From the NCBI GenBank assembly GCA_024305405.1, contig JAKNDB010000079.1, positions 1,866,501-1,930,500 on the forward strand: a stretch of DNA of 64,000 bases, in the 5' to 3' direction. Shown here piece by piece: positions 50,770-63,664 of the stretch (within the stretch, counting starts at the first letter, position 1; every line of letters starts with the position of its first letter). The stretch is from Dirofilaria immitis. Its lineage: Eukaryota; Nematoda; Chromadorea; Rhabditida; Onchocercidae. The position numbers and the translations under genes were made by a program. The notes below the pieces were generated by a model. The model was not told the DNA's origin. It worked only from the letters and a program-made list of their open reading frames with translations, and did no database searches.

Positions 50770-53700
50770 ATGAGAAGTGAAATTCTAAAAATAGAATCAC
50801 ATCAAATCGTACGAATCATAGAATTCTACAGTAATTGTATCACTCACTATGTAGCCAACATTGGTTTTACCTGCATTTCATCATCAAGCAAGCTTGGAAT
50901 TTATTGTATTCCTTTCCTGATACCGTATCTGTATTTATCATTTTTGCTACGTCTAACTGAAACCTCGCTAGCCAGCTGTCGTTGTGTCCAATTTAATTCT
51001 ACTGGTATCTTCCAGTCACCAAACTTTCCACAAGCTCCATTATCATCATTTTTATCATCATCAGTACTATCTCTACCATATCCATCACCAATGCTTCTTA
51101 AGCATCAACTTTTATGCTTACTGTACAAATTTATAGCTCCTGATGGATACATTATTGAAGTTATCTTTGATTATTTCCATTTTTCACCCCGGACCGATCG
51201 GTAAGTGATTAATGAAGAACTTATTTTTGCACAACAGCAATTTAGATGTAATGATTATTTAAGGTTATTTGATGATACACCAGATGGGCTGATTGATGAA
51301 AGTACCACTTATAACGGTGAATTTTGTGCTAAAGAGGTAATATTTCTTGCACATATATTACTGTACCATCGCACATTTCATTTTATCTCATTGTTATAAT
51401 ATCTCAGAGTTATATCTTTTTAAGATTAAAGTTGGACAAACATTCTATTCCTACACGAGGTATCTCATATTTCATGTACAATTATCAGGTACTTCCAAAG
51501 GTTTTCATGGTACTTACAGCTTTATTCATAAAGGTTACTACCGTTAATACATTAATACTTCCCATTTTCTTTTACTTATAAATTTTACGACGAAAAAAAA
51601 AGTTGGAGAAGAAGTCTAATTATTTTACTTTTTGTAGGACGATTCCTTTCAAATGCTACTGAAATAAAGCCATGTTATTTTAATGTTAATGCCTTGAATG
51701 GCAATTTATTCTCGCCCAATTATCCCTATTTTTATCCTACTATTGCCAATTGTACATATTATTTGGCACCTCATGAAGGATTCAGTTTGATCATTTCCTT
51801 AGAATATCTTAATTTAAGACGTTATGCTTGTCATGAAGATTTTATTGATATCTATCAAATATATCCAAAGGTAAGGGCAATGATGCTATTTGTCATTCAT
51901 TTTATGATATTCCTTATTCTTACATTAGACACATATTTGATATGAATATCATCTTTTATATCAATAATGATTGAAGTTCTCTAGGGAAAATGTGAAACAG
52001 TGTTGTTTTTTTTTTTGCTTTGTTTAATATAAATTTTGAAATTTCCAAATATATTATTAATTTCTCGAGAAAAAAAAGAAGTATGAACATTCTTATCTTT
52101 GTCCATCGTTTTGTATAAATTTTGAAATTTTCAAAAAACATATAATCAAATTTTGAAGCAAAAAATAAAAATAAATATATTAAGGTGCATCTTGAAAAGC
52201 TCTGTTATGATTCTATTCCACCATATCAAATTCAAACAAATGGTGGATATATTATTGAATTTCATAGTGGTAACAACGATATTATAAGAGTGAGTTCGTT
52301 ATGTATATTCATTTATGTTCTGAATTGTTATCATTTCACTAATATTATCAAATTTTTTTAATGTTATTTTAAATCAAAATTCGCTTGCATCAGAATGAAG
52401 ACAGTAATTCAACTAAGCAATGATTTGGTAAAGCTATTGAAACATCTGAAGATTTTTAAGATATAAAAATTTCCCGATGAAAATTTACAATAAGAAAATG
52501 TTATAAAAAAGGGGTGAAAGAATTTGCCAGGAAGTATGATAACGGAAACTGATAAGGGTATGATCATATCAATCATACGAAAGATTTGTTGCTGAATAAA
52601 GATCTTGAGAATGGTGATTAAAAGTACAGATGGAAAGAATTAAGCAAAAAATAATTTCGTTGTTTGTTTAGAAAAAATAAAGGAAGAAATAAAAAAGGGA
52701 AGGAAGAGGAGTATATGCTTCATTTAACTGGCCAGAAACTCTCGATCATGATTAAGAAAAGCTATAAATGTGTAATCCATACATTCAACAATGTTTAAAT
52801 TGATTTAATCTCTCCGGTCTTTTATATACTATACTGAATTGTTAGGATGATCGAGACTAACTAGTAATTCAGTAAATTGCTAGGATGATCTAAACTAGTT
52901 AATGATTCAGCACAACAATTAAAATTCAACTGTATCATTTAGAAATTTGCATACAATAAAAAATTATCAAAGTTCGTTTCTTTTAACTTATCTAATTGTT
53001 AAATAATTTAATAAAAGGAGAAAAAAAATAGTAAAACAAATAGGATTAAATGGAAAATTTCATAAAAACTAATTTGATGAGAGTAATAGAAACTTAAGAA
53101 GAAATAAAGTACAGTATGCTGACATAATTCAAAACTTGAAAGAGACAAACATACTATGATTTTTGAAAGAGACAAAAGATACTTTCTCTAACAAATAAAA
53201 AGCTTTTTGAAAGGCTTGTGGACAACCATCATTGCACAGAATCATTAAATTCAACTATTTTTAAATTCGCTTTACTTTACTTTGCATAGAACAAATGATC
53301 TGAATTAATTCGACTTAACAAATTTATTAGGAATTGGAAGAAGCCTGTTACACTATAAAAACCAATGATATCCATGCCGCTCATACAAATATTTGGAAAA
53401 TAGAAGATATTCGAAATCTCGTAAAATAATTTTATTCTAGGCCCGTGGTTTTCATATTTCATTCAAGTATATGCCCCAGGAAATATCACAGAAGGTACGA
53501 GATGAAAACAACAGTCAACTGCCAAATGATATTGTCCCAAATTTGGCTTATCCGTCTTCTTCCTTCCTTTCCTCTCATCTTTCTATATTTTCTCCAGCTA
53601 TCCTCAATGTACATACTGATGAAATTAGTTCAAGTGAGTATTTTGTCGTTAATGCGCTTCTTCATCCATTCCTTGAGCCTTCTCGAGACTCATCGATTGC

Positions 53701-56207
53701 TTCCCTCTTCATCGTAAGCCTATTCTTCCAGCATATCTTTAGACTTCATAAAAGCTGTTTTGGTGAATAAAACGATGAAAGTAAACTATAAGAGGCTTAC
53801 TGTCTTTTTGCTTACATTGTTTATGGAGACGTTCGAGAGTGATGGTAAGTTTATCAATTCATTTAAAGTTGTATGGAAGTTTTCTCCCATATCAATCGAA
53901 TATGCTATGAATTAACTGGTATTGTTCGATGATTTCATTCACGAACTTACTCATTCTTCTGAATTTAATAAGTTCGAATGAAAAAATGTATTTCAATAAA
54001 GAGCAATTATTTCTTACAGAAGAACACTGCCCAGTACGGATCACTTCACCTTCAGTAGTTGATAGCAACTCTCCCTTCTCCAGTATCTCAGGTATTCTCA
54101 ATTCGACGCAGTACGTAGATAGCGACGAACCGTTCAAATGCCAATTTATATTTCTGGGCAGTGGTAGCGAAAAAGTTCAAATTACATTTCTCTATTTCAA
54201 TTTATACACGCGGACGCCTCATCTTAATAATAACATCACCACTAGGTGAGTCGGTTCGCTTTATAGCTAAAGTTTTAGCACCAATGATATTGGTAGACCA
54301 AAATGGTATCAATATTCTTATTTTATGATTCTTTTGGATTATATTAAACCTTATTTATTGAATAATAATTTAAAGATGCGATGAAATGGATTATTTATCA
54401 GCCCATGTACTGATTGGTACTCGCATGTCTCGAATTGAAGATTTTTGTGGTGCTGAAACACCTCCTCGATTGATGTCTACCAAAAATTTATTAACTTTGG
54501 ATTATGTAATTCGATCAACCAAAGCAGTGAGACGAATGATGACTAATGCCGAAAAATTCGGATTTGTATTAAAGTATCACTTTCGATCTGATCTAGGCTT
54601 ATCAGAAATGAATGCTGAAATAAGAAATGATTTGAGTAGGTCTTCGTTTTCATCACTAAATTTTTTTTCCTTTTTCATTTCCAAATTGCGTGTAAAATTG
54701 ACAATCTATCAAACTACTTCCACTAGTTTCATATTCGTACCGTATACCCGTCATATCAGTGCATACTTTCTTTCAATCTGAACATTTTATGCAAAAGAAG
54801 CAGTTAGTAAGTACCGTGAAATGTTCTAGACACTATAAAAATTGTATCTCGATAGGTAACAGATTAAACAAAATGAATTAATTGTTAGGTATCGTTTTCT
54901 ATTTTAGAAATCACGTACTACTGTATCAAGGTTACCGTAATATGGTTGTCAAGACAATAGTGTATAGATTATTCTAATGGCCATAGTGATATTTTTTATA
55001 ATTTAAAATCTGAAAACACAGGACTAATTATGTGGGAAGTAAGTTGATTTCAGAAATGAAGTATGATTTTGGTACTAATATTCTTGAGATGCAATAATTG
55101 TCTGCATTTCAGCTTGCCATTATGAATTTAATTCATCTCGACGCAGCTCAGGTGATATCTTCTCTCCCAATCATCCTGGTTATTATCCTCGCAACATTGA
55201 CTGCCATTACATATTTCATGGAACTGATAAACAGATCGTTGCCATACATTTTGAATATTTCGACGTGGAAGGATTAGCAACGTGAGTTTTACTCTCCTTT
55301 ACGCATTTATTTTTCAATATTTTCTATGAAGGTAACAACAGAATCGAATATCATGTATTTTTCAGTTGCGATGACAGTACGCACAGCGATTATGTACTAT
55401 TCAGCAACTACCAATCTCAGGATCGTACTAATCGTCGCTATTGTGGTCAGATTTGTCCAAAAGATTCAATCGTTAGTGAATCGAACTATTTTCGAATGTT
55501 ATTTCGCTCCAACGATATCTTTGATGCCACTGGTTTTTATGCTCACTATCAATTCATTACAGAACGTAAGTCCGTGATTAAATATATTAGTTCAGTATAA
55601 AAGATCGATTCAAGTTAAATGCGGTGTTCTTAAAAATTCCAGAATATTTATATCATTTGCTGATTCTGATATTCCAACACTTTATTAATTTTGGATTACA
55701 TGATATAGAAGGAGTAATAAAGAGAATTGACGAAACAAGGCAAATCACATGTTTCTGATATAAAAATCATAGGAAATTTGGAACCTTATTATGTTAGCAA
55801 ATCGTTTCTGCTGCTGAATTTCGTTTCTGAGATCAACGATATTCCTAACACTTAATACTATTCGACAATTTGAATCAACAAATTATTTTATATTTAATTA
55901 TACGTACGAATTTAGCCATAATTTGGAAAACAAATTTGTTAAATTAAACTTATTGAGGTTAATATCCAAAGGATCAAATTATTTGAAATTTAAAATATCT
56001 GAGCAGTATATTATTTGCTGTTTAAAAAATTCGTACAAGCAGCCAATTTCATACTTACTGAATTATGAATGTAAAATATTGCCAACTGTTTCAGAAATCT
56101 CACAAATCAATCGTGTAAAAGTGACTAGCAATGCATGCACGTTTGCAAGATTATCGTTAACTTGGCTAGCTGCTGTACTACTATCTCTGGAAATCATTGA
56201 AAGATAA
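50770..56207 (+). CDS. Four-CUB-domain membrane or GPI-anchored protein, SOL-1-like
   Basis: SOL-1 of C. elegans is a four-CUB auxiliary subunit of the GLR-1 AMPA-type glutamate receptor. Exons: 50770-51200, 51246-51336, 51408-51459, 51501-51533, 51638-51870, 52185-52289, 53441-53633, 54020-54245, 54376-54635, 55113-55281, 55366-55565, 56095-56207. They join in phase to 701 residues. The ATG at 50770 lies 1 nt after the acceptor CTTCCTTGCAG, typical of trans-splicing, and leads into a hydrophobic segment ending ...TSLAS before CUB1 ([19 protein letters not shown]). CUB2 has [23 protein letters not shown]3 starts [13 protein letters not shown], and CUB4 has [19 protein letters not shown] and later [20 protein letters not shown] and [11 protein letters not shown], very close to SOL-family CUB4. 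The end [18 protein letters not shown] is hydrophobic with almost no cytoplasmic tail, which suggests a GPI signal or a short TM tail. A separate signal-peptide exon at 53775 may start a two-CUB isoform. No frame errors were found. Confidence 0.85.
53775..53844 (+). CDS. Alternative internal first exon with signal peptide (short SOL-1-like isoform or separate gene)
   Basis: An ATG at 53775 starts [20 protein letters not shown], then ESD, and ends in phase 1 at GATG|GTAAGT (53844). This is a classical signal peptide. It has the same exit phase as the preceding CUB2-linker exon (ends 53633, phase 1), so either can splice to CUB3 at 54020. Acceptor-like sites (TTCTTCCAG, ATCTTTAG) lie 35-55 bases upstream and could accept a spliced leader. 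If exon 53441-53633 is not spliced, its frame runs through a hydrophobic stretch to TAA at 53768-53770, four bases before this ATG. So the locus could be one gene with two starts or two tightly packed two-CUB genes. Confidence 0.55.
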
Positions 56208-56538
56208 GCGTTATGATCGCATTATTTGCAAGAATTTGTGGAATATCTCAGGTACGAGGACCTCATATGAAGAATGCTACAAATAGATTCTCAAGCTTAT
56301 CTAATAAAAAACTATCGAATGTTTTCCGATAGTAATACAAATGTAATACTTTTGCAATGGTGCATCACACGCATTACTGAATATTATGAGGCATTACTCG
56401 TTTATTGTATAAAAGATGAATCCTAAAGAGAAGAATTCAATAATTCAAGCCATAAAAGTGCATAAGTGACTGTTCTAAATTTATGTATTCACTCCAAAAT
56501 TAGAGCATCTTGACATCTCATCAAGTTTGAAATCATAT
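56208..56538. other. Short convergent interval
   Basis: About 330 bases between the CUB-gene stop (+) and the stop of the cysteine-rich gene (-). It is AT-rich and must hold both 3' ends; nothing else was seen. Confidence 0.6.
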
Positions 56539-59367
56539 TTATGATAAAGTAGTAGTATTGACTTCTATTACTAAAAGATCATGACAAGTACCTTCGATAC
56601 ATTCAAATCCTTCAGCACAATCGCGTATCGCCAAACTGCATAATCGTTTTTCCACATTAATGCAAAAGCCATTTTGACATGCTTCACCAGGTTGACAACT
56701 TTTACCAAAACATTCTGAAATATTCGCCAGCAGAATTTTTTCTCTTATCAATATTAACATGTTTTCAACAGTTGATACTATTTACCATTTCTGATACAGA
56801 GCCCATCGATGCACACATAAGGTTTGGGACATTCTTTGAGACACAGTAATCCATGCAGATGCCTACACTGACCTTCTCGACATGCATGTTCTGATGGACA
56901 ACGATTGGTGCAGGGATCCAGAATGCATCTTCCTTCTACACAAATTGTATCTGTAATAAAAACTTCAAAAGCAACATATATTAATACGACATTTTATACT
57001 GTAATAAAATACTCCCCATATATCACAGATAAGTTACATTTTTAATAAAGATATAGGAACAAATTAAAAATATACCTGATATCAGTGTTATCACTTTTTA
57101 TATTATATTATATGTTTGCAAGTATCATCTATATGTTTATGAATTCCTTTTGCGGTTTAGTGATTTCTGGAAGTTATTATTTGAGAGTCATTCTGATCAC
57201 CCTGACTGGTTGACTGATGTCTCAGTGTATCCTAATATTCTTTATCATTTTTTAAATTAGTATAAGCATCAGAACTTTGATCTGGAAAAATATTGCTTCA
57301 TCTAGGTTTTTCGTTTAATGTGATTGGACAAGCAAACAAATCATCGTACTTCCTTGACAAGCCATGCGAGTGCAGTCTTGACCGATAGCTGAATGACATG
57401 TTCCCTGTAAGCAAAACGAACCTGTTTCACAGCTTACGTGTGCACAACCTAAAAGTCGAACCATTTAAAATTTAAAAATGAAAAGTTAGAATCTACATAC
57501 TTTCTCCTTCATCGTCTTGAGCTTCAAAGGCAGATTACCTTTTTTAATTACTTACTTCATGACAAGTTTTCGTTTTTTTTTTTTCAAACTATTGCATAAT
57601 ATTATGAGAGCTAAATTATCACAATTTATGGAAATAAGTTTTCTAAAGATTATGGACTAAACTGATTTTTATCTTAATTTACTTTTGGCTCAGCTTCACC
57701 ATAATCTGTGTATCATAAAAACTTATTTAGCTCTGGAAAACAATGCCCTTGCTTGCATATTTCACCAGGATCACAATTGCATGGAATCGGCTTTCTGAAT
57801 GGTATGCATTTATTTTGATAACATTTGAATATAGGACCACAATCAAAATGAGTTATGCAGAAACTATTAGTTATTACCAAACATTTGCCATCTCGACATA
57901 TTTCATCCTCTGTACACATTATTCCAGCACATCCTAAAATGTTAACGGTATTTGTCGGAAGATCGAAATAATTTATAACACAGATATATATATCTCAATA
58001 ATCAAATTATTCTATGCCCTACTTATCATCTAACAGAAAGGAATGTTTGGATGTTTAATGTCAATCATTATTACATGAAATGTATAAAATATTATCTATC
58101 TTTTTATTCGTTGTTCTAAACCCTTCGTATAATAAATGTATGATAAGCACAACCCATATCAAAATGAGCTCCAGCATATTCTAAAGGGTAGTTACTCAGT
58201 CAAGCAACATCATTAGTTAGTCATTATTGCTTCCCGAGCTTACATCATTCACCTGCTAATCTTGTTTTCATCCTTTTTTTTTTTTTTTTTTTTAATTACT
58301 CAATATTTTATAGCATTATTAAGTTTTTAAATCACTTACTTTGTTCGATTCGACACATTTATTAACGAATAAAAATTATTATCATCGATGCGTTACATAG
58401 CAAAATCTAATTACTCAAACTTGAGATCATAATGAAGAAAGTTATTTCCCTAATTTATTTCCTGGCGAAAAAGGATGCTATACTATTATTATAAAATAGT
58501 CGAATATGATAAACACGTAATTAGATCTTGCAACGATTGTTCATTTGCTGTGAGTTCAATCTTATTCATTTTCTTCATATCAATAAAGGTATTGATATAT
58601 CTTCTCATCCGATGTAATTTGAAAATATCGAATTTTATGCATGAGAAGTGATTATTATCAATATTATGATAAAAAATAGCTAAGAAACGACTTGTGATTT
58701 CTTACTGACATGAAAGAGAAGTTTTTATATTTTAAAATCTTTATAAATCGATTAAAATCGATGAAGTGATATCAATATGCATGCATGGATCGAATGTTTC
58801 TGCCTTTATAATTACATGGATTGAAATACTTAACTGTCTTCAACACATCGACCATTGACACACTTCCCTTTCTGGCCACAATTAGAAGTTATGGATTTGG
58901 AGCGATGTTGGGACAGTTCCACATTCCGGTCACAAGGTAAATTGATTGCTGGATAACATCGTCCCTATCACAAAATGCAGTTGATAATTTAGAAAAAAGA
59001 AACAAATATGAAGAGTTCTCATGCGAAAGTAATGTTTAATTTGATAAAAGACTTCATATATGAAATTTGATGATTTTCTGTTAATAGTTTGTACTTAATA
59101 TTTAACATATCCATACATCCCGGCATGGATGAAAACCTGGAAGAGACGTTAGAAAAAAAAGTTAATAATTACCTTATAGCATCTGGAATCAATGCTGCAT
59201 TCCACTTGTTCACAATCATTTGGCGATATTATGTTATTATTAAAGTAGCATTCATTATCTATACAAGTAGAATTAAGTGGACATTCAAAATGGCCAAATA
59301 TGTCTGGACAAAGTTTCCCAAAAGCATCATTCACGATGTAAGTCAATAGCACGACGAATATAAGCAT
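56539..59367 (-). CDS. Secreted cysteine-rich protein with repeated EB-like modules
   Basis: Exons (minus): 59367-59173, 58964-58835, 57933 to about 57723, 57448-57350, 56950-56786, 56714-56539 (stop 56541-56539). The ATG at 59367 directly follows GATTACAG, a trans-splice-type acceptor. A signal peptide (MLIFVVLLTYIVNDAFG) is followed by repeated units with C-x(3-5)-C-x(4)-(I/A/F)C-x2-G-x-C spacing, for example CTEDEICRDGKC, CDPGEICKQGHC, CETGSFCLQGTC, CQGNTICVEGRC and CQPGEACQNGFC. This resembles nematode EB modules; no specific function is known to me. Exons 1-2-3 and 4-5-6 join in phase. The join between exon 3 and exon 4 does not, and exon 3 read through reaches a TGA at 57715-57713. It is therefore either one gene with an undetected small exon or error, or two genes. 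About 50% of the module identity rests on spacing only. Confidence 0.7.
58274..58293 (+). repeat. T20 homopolymer in intron
   Basis: Twenty uninterrupted T residues in the second intron of the cysteine-rich gene. This class of sequence appears error-prone in this assembly. Confidence 0.9.
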
Positions 59368-60854
59368 CTGTAATCGGATGATTGATTGGACAGAAGTTAT
59401 CAAGATATATTGTCACAAAATATTTATCTCGTTGCTTTAAAGTTACTGAAGTGCATATCATCTCTTTTTGATATACTTAATGTTAAGATTGAAGGCAAAA
59501 AATTCCAAAGCACATATCAAATAAAAATTCAAATGAAGTTATGACCATTGCTAGCATGATCATAGCTTTATATAGTAATGGTTATTGACTTAAAAGTTAA
59601 ATAGTCCAAAAAGGAAAGGACACTTTGTTGCATGTTATCAGTTGATTCATTCAAAGAAAAAATAGAACACATTGTGCTAGTAGTGAAACTAATGATAATA
59701 ATGTTAATTGTTAACAAAAAAATTGACAACCACCAGAAGTGATAATGAAATGATCAAACATGTGTAAAGATTGACAGTTGTTTGTCTTGTTAGGACAAAA
59801 AACAAATTGAAAGTAGGGTGCCTCGCCTTATTTATTTACGGCTTACAGTATATTTGTCCCAAAATGTTTCGATACCTCTTGAATTTTATCTTTATCTGAA
59901 ATGATAGCATATGATGACAGAACTTTTACCCATAATCGTGTTGCAATGAAATTTGTCGAAGATATAGTCCATCTGTCACTGATGATTTATTCATTTCGGC
60001 GATTTCGTCGAATTTTTGTTAAAAATGATAAATTTCGCTTCGTATGATAAATCAACCAATGGTTAATTGGCGATATGATTTGATAAAAATGGGTTAGACA
60101 ATGTAGGTTTTTTGCCCCAAATTGATGAAACATTTTGCTATGCAGGGATTATTTTTAAATGATGTTGAAAGTGTGAAAAGAACGGGAATTGTTCTTGACT
60201 GGATGAAGGAAGTAATCTATGTCCTTCAATGTGATTGAGAGTGAAAAAAAAGAAACTCTTTGCAGATAAATTATCAGCAAATAAGAGGTTAAAAACTTTT
60301 GAATAATTTTTACCGAAGTAATGCTTATAACTTTTTGAAATTTAAACCTTCAAGATAAAAACCGAAAATCTCCAATTTATGTTTGAATCATTGTTCGTTT
60401 GCCTCTATCTGTTGATTTTCTCAATCTGCCGTTGAACGTATCGAGAAATAAATAGCAGTTTATGTAAAGTTCTAACATGTTTTATAATTTAAAGAATTAC
60501 TGTTGATAATTTTATGACAATGTAAAAGTTCATATACTGAATAGGTAAAAGCATATGTAATAATTTTCCACTTGGTTAACTTCAAAATTAGTATGAGGCT
60601 TATGTGCTTTTTACGTAGTTAGAGATATTAATTATATGAGGAAGATAGAAAAGAAAATTATTAGATCATCCGTTGCTATGGCTATCAAAAGTTTTGCTTT
60701 TTCAGGGTGATTCTTCATTGTTCGGGAAGGCTTATCCATCTTCCGAGTTACTTTATTACTACCATTATTAATCTTTTGCCTTCATCCCAATAAAGTTTTG
60801 AGCATTGATTTTAAAATTTGTAGACCTCAAGGTCTCCTAAAAAAACTATTTCCT
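59368..60854. other. Divergent promoter region between the cysteine-rich gene and the PDE10-like gene
   Basis: About 1.5 kb separating two divergent starts. It is AT-rich, and I found no additional exon. An acceptor-like AAATTTGTAG ends at 60823, 31 bases before the ATG of the PDE-like gene. Confidence 0.5.
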
Positions 60855-63664
60855 ATGCATTCAAGAGAAGAGCGCATTATCTCATATCTCAATTCACATC
60901 CCAAATTCCTGGAAAATTATGTCACCGGTCCAAATGTTACCAATGAGGTGTTTCATCAGTGGTGTACCAAGCGTAACATGAGAATTAAAAAGAAATTTTA
61001 AAAGAAATGAATGGATCATGGATGGTGAGCAATAATTAATATTTATTATAGATCGATTGATCATCAATTGTTTCAGGACAAATAAGCTTTCGTATTTAAT
61101 ATCAAAAAGAATATGTATTTAACGTACAAAATTTTTTTTAAACATTTAGAAGAGATTTGTAAATATGGAAACTAATATCGAGAATAAAACGAGAAAAAAC
61201 CAACACTATCTTTCTTGATCAGTCATAAAATCAAATTATTAAATTGTTAACATTGCCATATCCTGTAATCATTGCATCAGTCTTGGTTATCTACCTAACA
61301 GATATCTATCTCATTTCAGGCAGATGACCTGTCAGGATTCCATAATTTGCTCATCTCAAACGGTAGCAATATACCTCTCATTTTATATGAGTTAGGACAT
61401 GCTTGTGCACAATTAACCCATAATGAAATATTTGATGTGACAATAAATGATGAGAATAATTCTTACCATATTGTCCGAACAGGAACAAATGTTCATCTAA
61501 AGAAAGTTATCAAAGGGAAACGACTGCCCGTCTATACGAAAAAAATAGAAGATTATTCGGGATTTTTGCTTGGTTAACTCTTTGTTGATATTTATCACTT
61601 AATATTATTATTTTCAAAATATCATTTATTTTCTTCTGAAAAAAAATTAATTCGAACTATGCATAAACGTGGAAGTAAAATAAAGGATAATTTCAAATAA
61701 ATGATATTCTCAGATTGGAAATTCTCAGAATCTTCCAGATTACACTTCCCCAATGTTTCTTTTTTTTAAATTAATTGATGTAAAAGTCATAGGTATTTTT
61801 AGCTGCACGCAATATTAGAAGTGAGCAAGTTTCCAAAATGGTACCATTTATTTAATTTCTAGGAGAAATTCATTTTTATCGCTCGATCAACGAACACGAT
61901 CATGTTTCCGTGAATATTCTCTGCACCTGGGGAAGTGCTTTCATCTATTATGCACAGGTATTCTATTACTGCTCAATTTTTCTCAAATGAATCCTTCTTG
62001 CTCCATTTAATTTCTAATAGAAGATTCCATATGCAAATTTCGAAAATGCCAATTCAATGTCACGGAACTGAGACTAATCTTTCGAAAGTTATGAACTTAT
62101 ACGATCCTGTAAAACTTTTCAAATGATATGAATCGATTTCAAACTTTTTTTTACAACATAGATTAACTGTACGAAGTTTAGCTTGCATCAAGCAAAAATA
62201 ATGGCGCTTGTATATGGTGTAATAATGAACAACGAAAGCTAAATACTTTCCTGCTCGATGTTGTGAAGTAGGTTTTTTCAGAATGTTATACCGAAACAGA
62301 TGATAACTCTTCCTGTTATTAGATCAATATTTCAGGATATTGTCAGTATGGATACTGTTATTATGAAAGTTATGGTACGTTATTCGATTGTATTTTTGTC
62401 GTTGATTAGTAATCATAATATTAAATGATATGATATGATAATAATAAATGATATGATAATAATTTTTTTTCTTCAATAATTTGAGATAAAAGGAGTAACA
62501 TAATGATAGTAAAAAGAACAGAGGAGAAAATTTATGAATACGGATGGATTAAATAATTTCATTTCGATGAATTTTCTAACTTAAAGCTTAAAGTTTAAGA
62601 AAAAATAAGCTAAAAATTTTTAGAATTTCGCTCAAAAGTTGACAAATGCAGATCGATCTTCACTTTTTCTTGTTGATCATAAGAGAAATGAATTGTACGC
62701 CAGAATTTTCGATATCGGTGTAGATACTCAGCAGGACGAACAAATTAAGATTAACGAAGATGGTAATAAGGAAATTAGGTAACATACAATTATTCATATC
62801 AATCTATTACCTTCGATAGAATTAAATAAAGGTAGAGAAGAATTATGCAATTTGAAAAAGCAAAATGAAGAGAAGAATTACCGTAGATTGCTTAAAAAAA
62901 CAATTAGGCAAGGAACTATTGGCTTAAAAATTGTAATAAAAAATACGAAATGGATTTTATTATCTTAATTTAAATAAAAGAACAACAGGAGTAGATAATA
63001 AATTTATTCTCCAGCAACCTCTAACCTTTTAATGATTTAAATACTCATATCTTTCCTCTTTCATGTACTTTGATTAAATTGATTCTATTCCTTTTCTTAC
63101 AATGGAATCAATTTAATAGATTCTCAGCCAGTAAAGGTATCAGTGGATATGTTGCTATGACAGGAAAAGTTTTAAATATTGAAAATGCTTATGAAGATCC
63201 GCGATTCAACAAAGAAATAGACCAGAAGACAGGTTATAGGACTAAGAATATTCTTTGCATGCCAATTTTCATTCGTAAATCGTAAGTTTCAATTTAATTT
63301 GATGCAGTAAATTTTTCGATTTTGTTAATCTTCATTAAATAATTAATTTTTGTTTAACTATGCTTCGATAGTATCGAGAATGATACACTAGGCTAGGCTC
63401 TAATTATTCCATTCCTTTATATCCCTTTTCATACTTCAACGAAATTTGAGCAGTTTTGAAGTTATCCCGAGAGTTCCAGAGAATCCGATCAAATATTTAT
63501 ACATTGTCATTTAATATAGAGTGATTGGTGTGGTACAAATGATTAACAAAGCGGATGGTCCTTTTACAAAACAGGATCAAAAGTCCTTTGAAACATTTGC
63601 TGTATATTGTGGTCTAGCACTACATCATGCTAAGCTTTATAATCAAATAAAACGCTCCGAACAG
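60855..63664 (+). CDS. PDE10-like cyclic nucleotide phosphodiesterase, N-terminal and GAF region (gene leaves window)
   Basis: Hydrolyses cAMP/cGMP; the C. elegans PDE10-like gene is pde-5. Exons: 60855-61024, 61320-61572, 61863-61957, 62162-62267, 62336-62374, 62624-62778, 63120-63281, 63520-63664. The N-terminus [14 protein letters not shown]...[10 protein letters not shown] resembles PDE10A (YLSLHPQVLDEFV...VEKWLKRKN). A short divergent GAF-A follows, then a linker FLLDVVK and [17 protein letters not shown] is well conserved: [86 protein letters not shown]. The last includes the NK...F-x3-D signature of cyclic-nucleotide-binding GAF domains. The catalytic HD domain lies beyond 64000. Single-base losses at 60987-60991 (A5) and 62235-62237 (A3), and probably a lost G at the 62267/62268 donor, break the frame; restoring them gives family sequence and matching phases. 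Confidence 0.9.
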
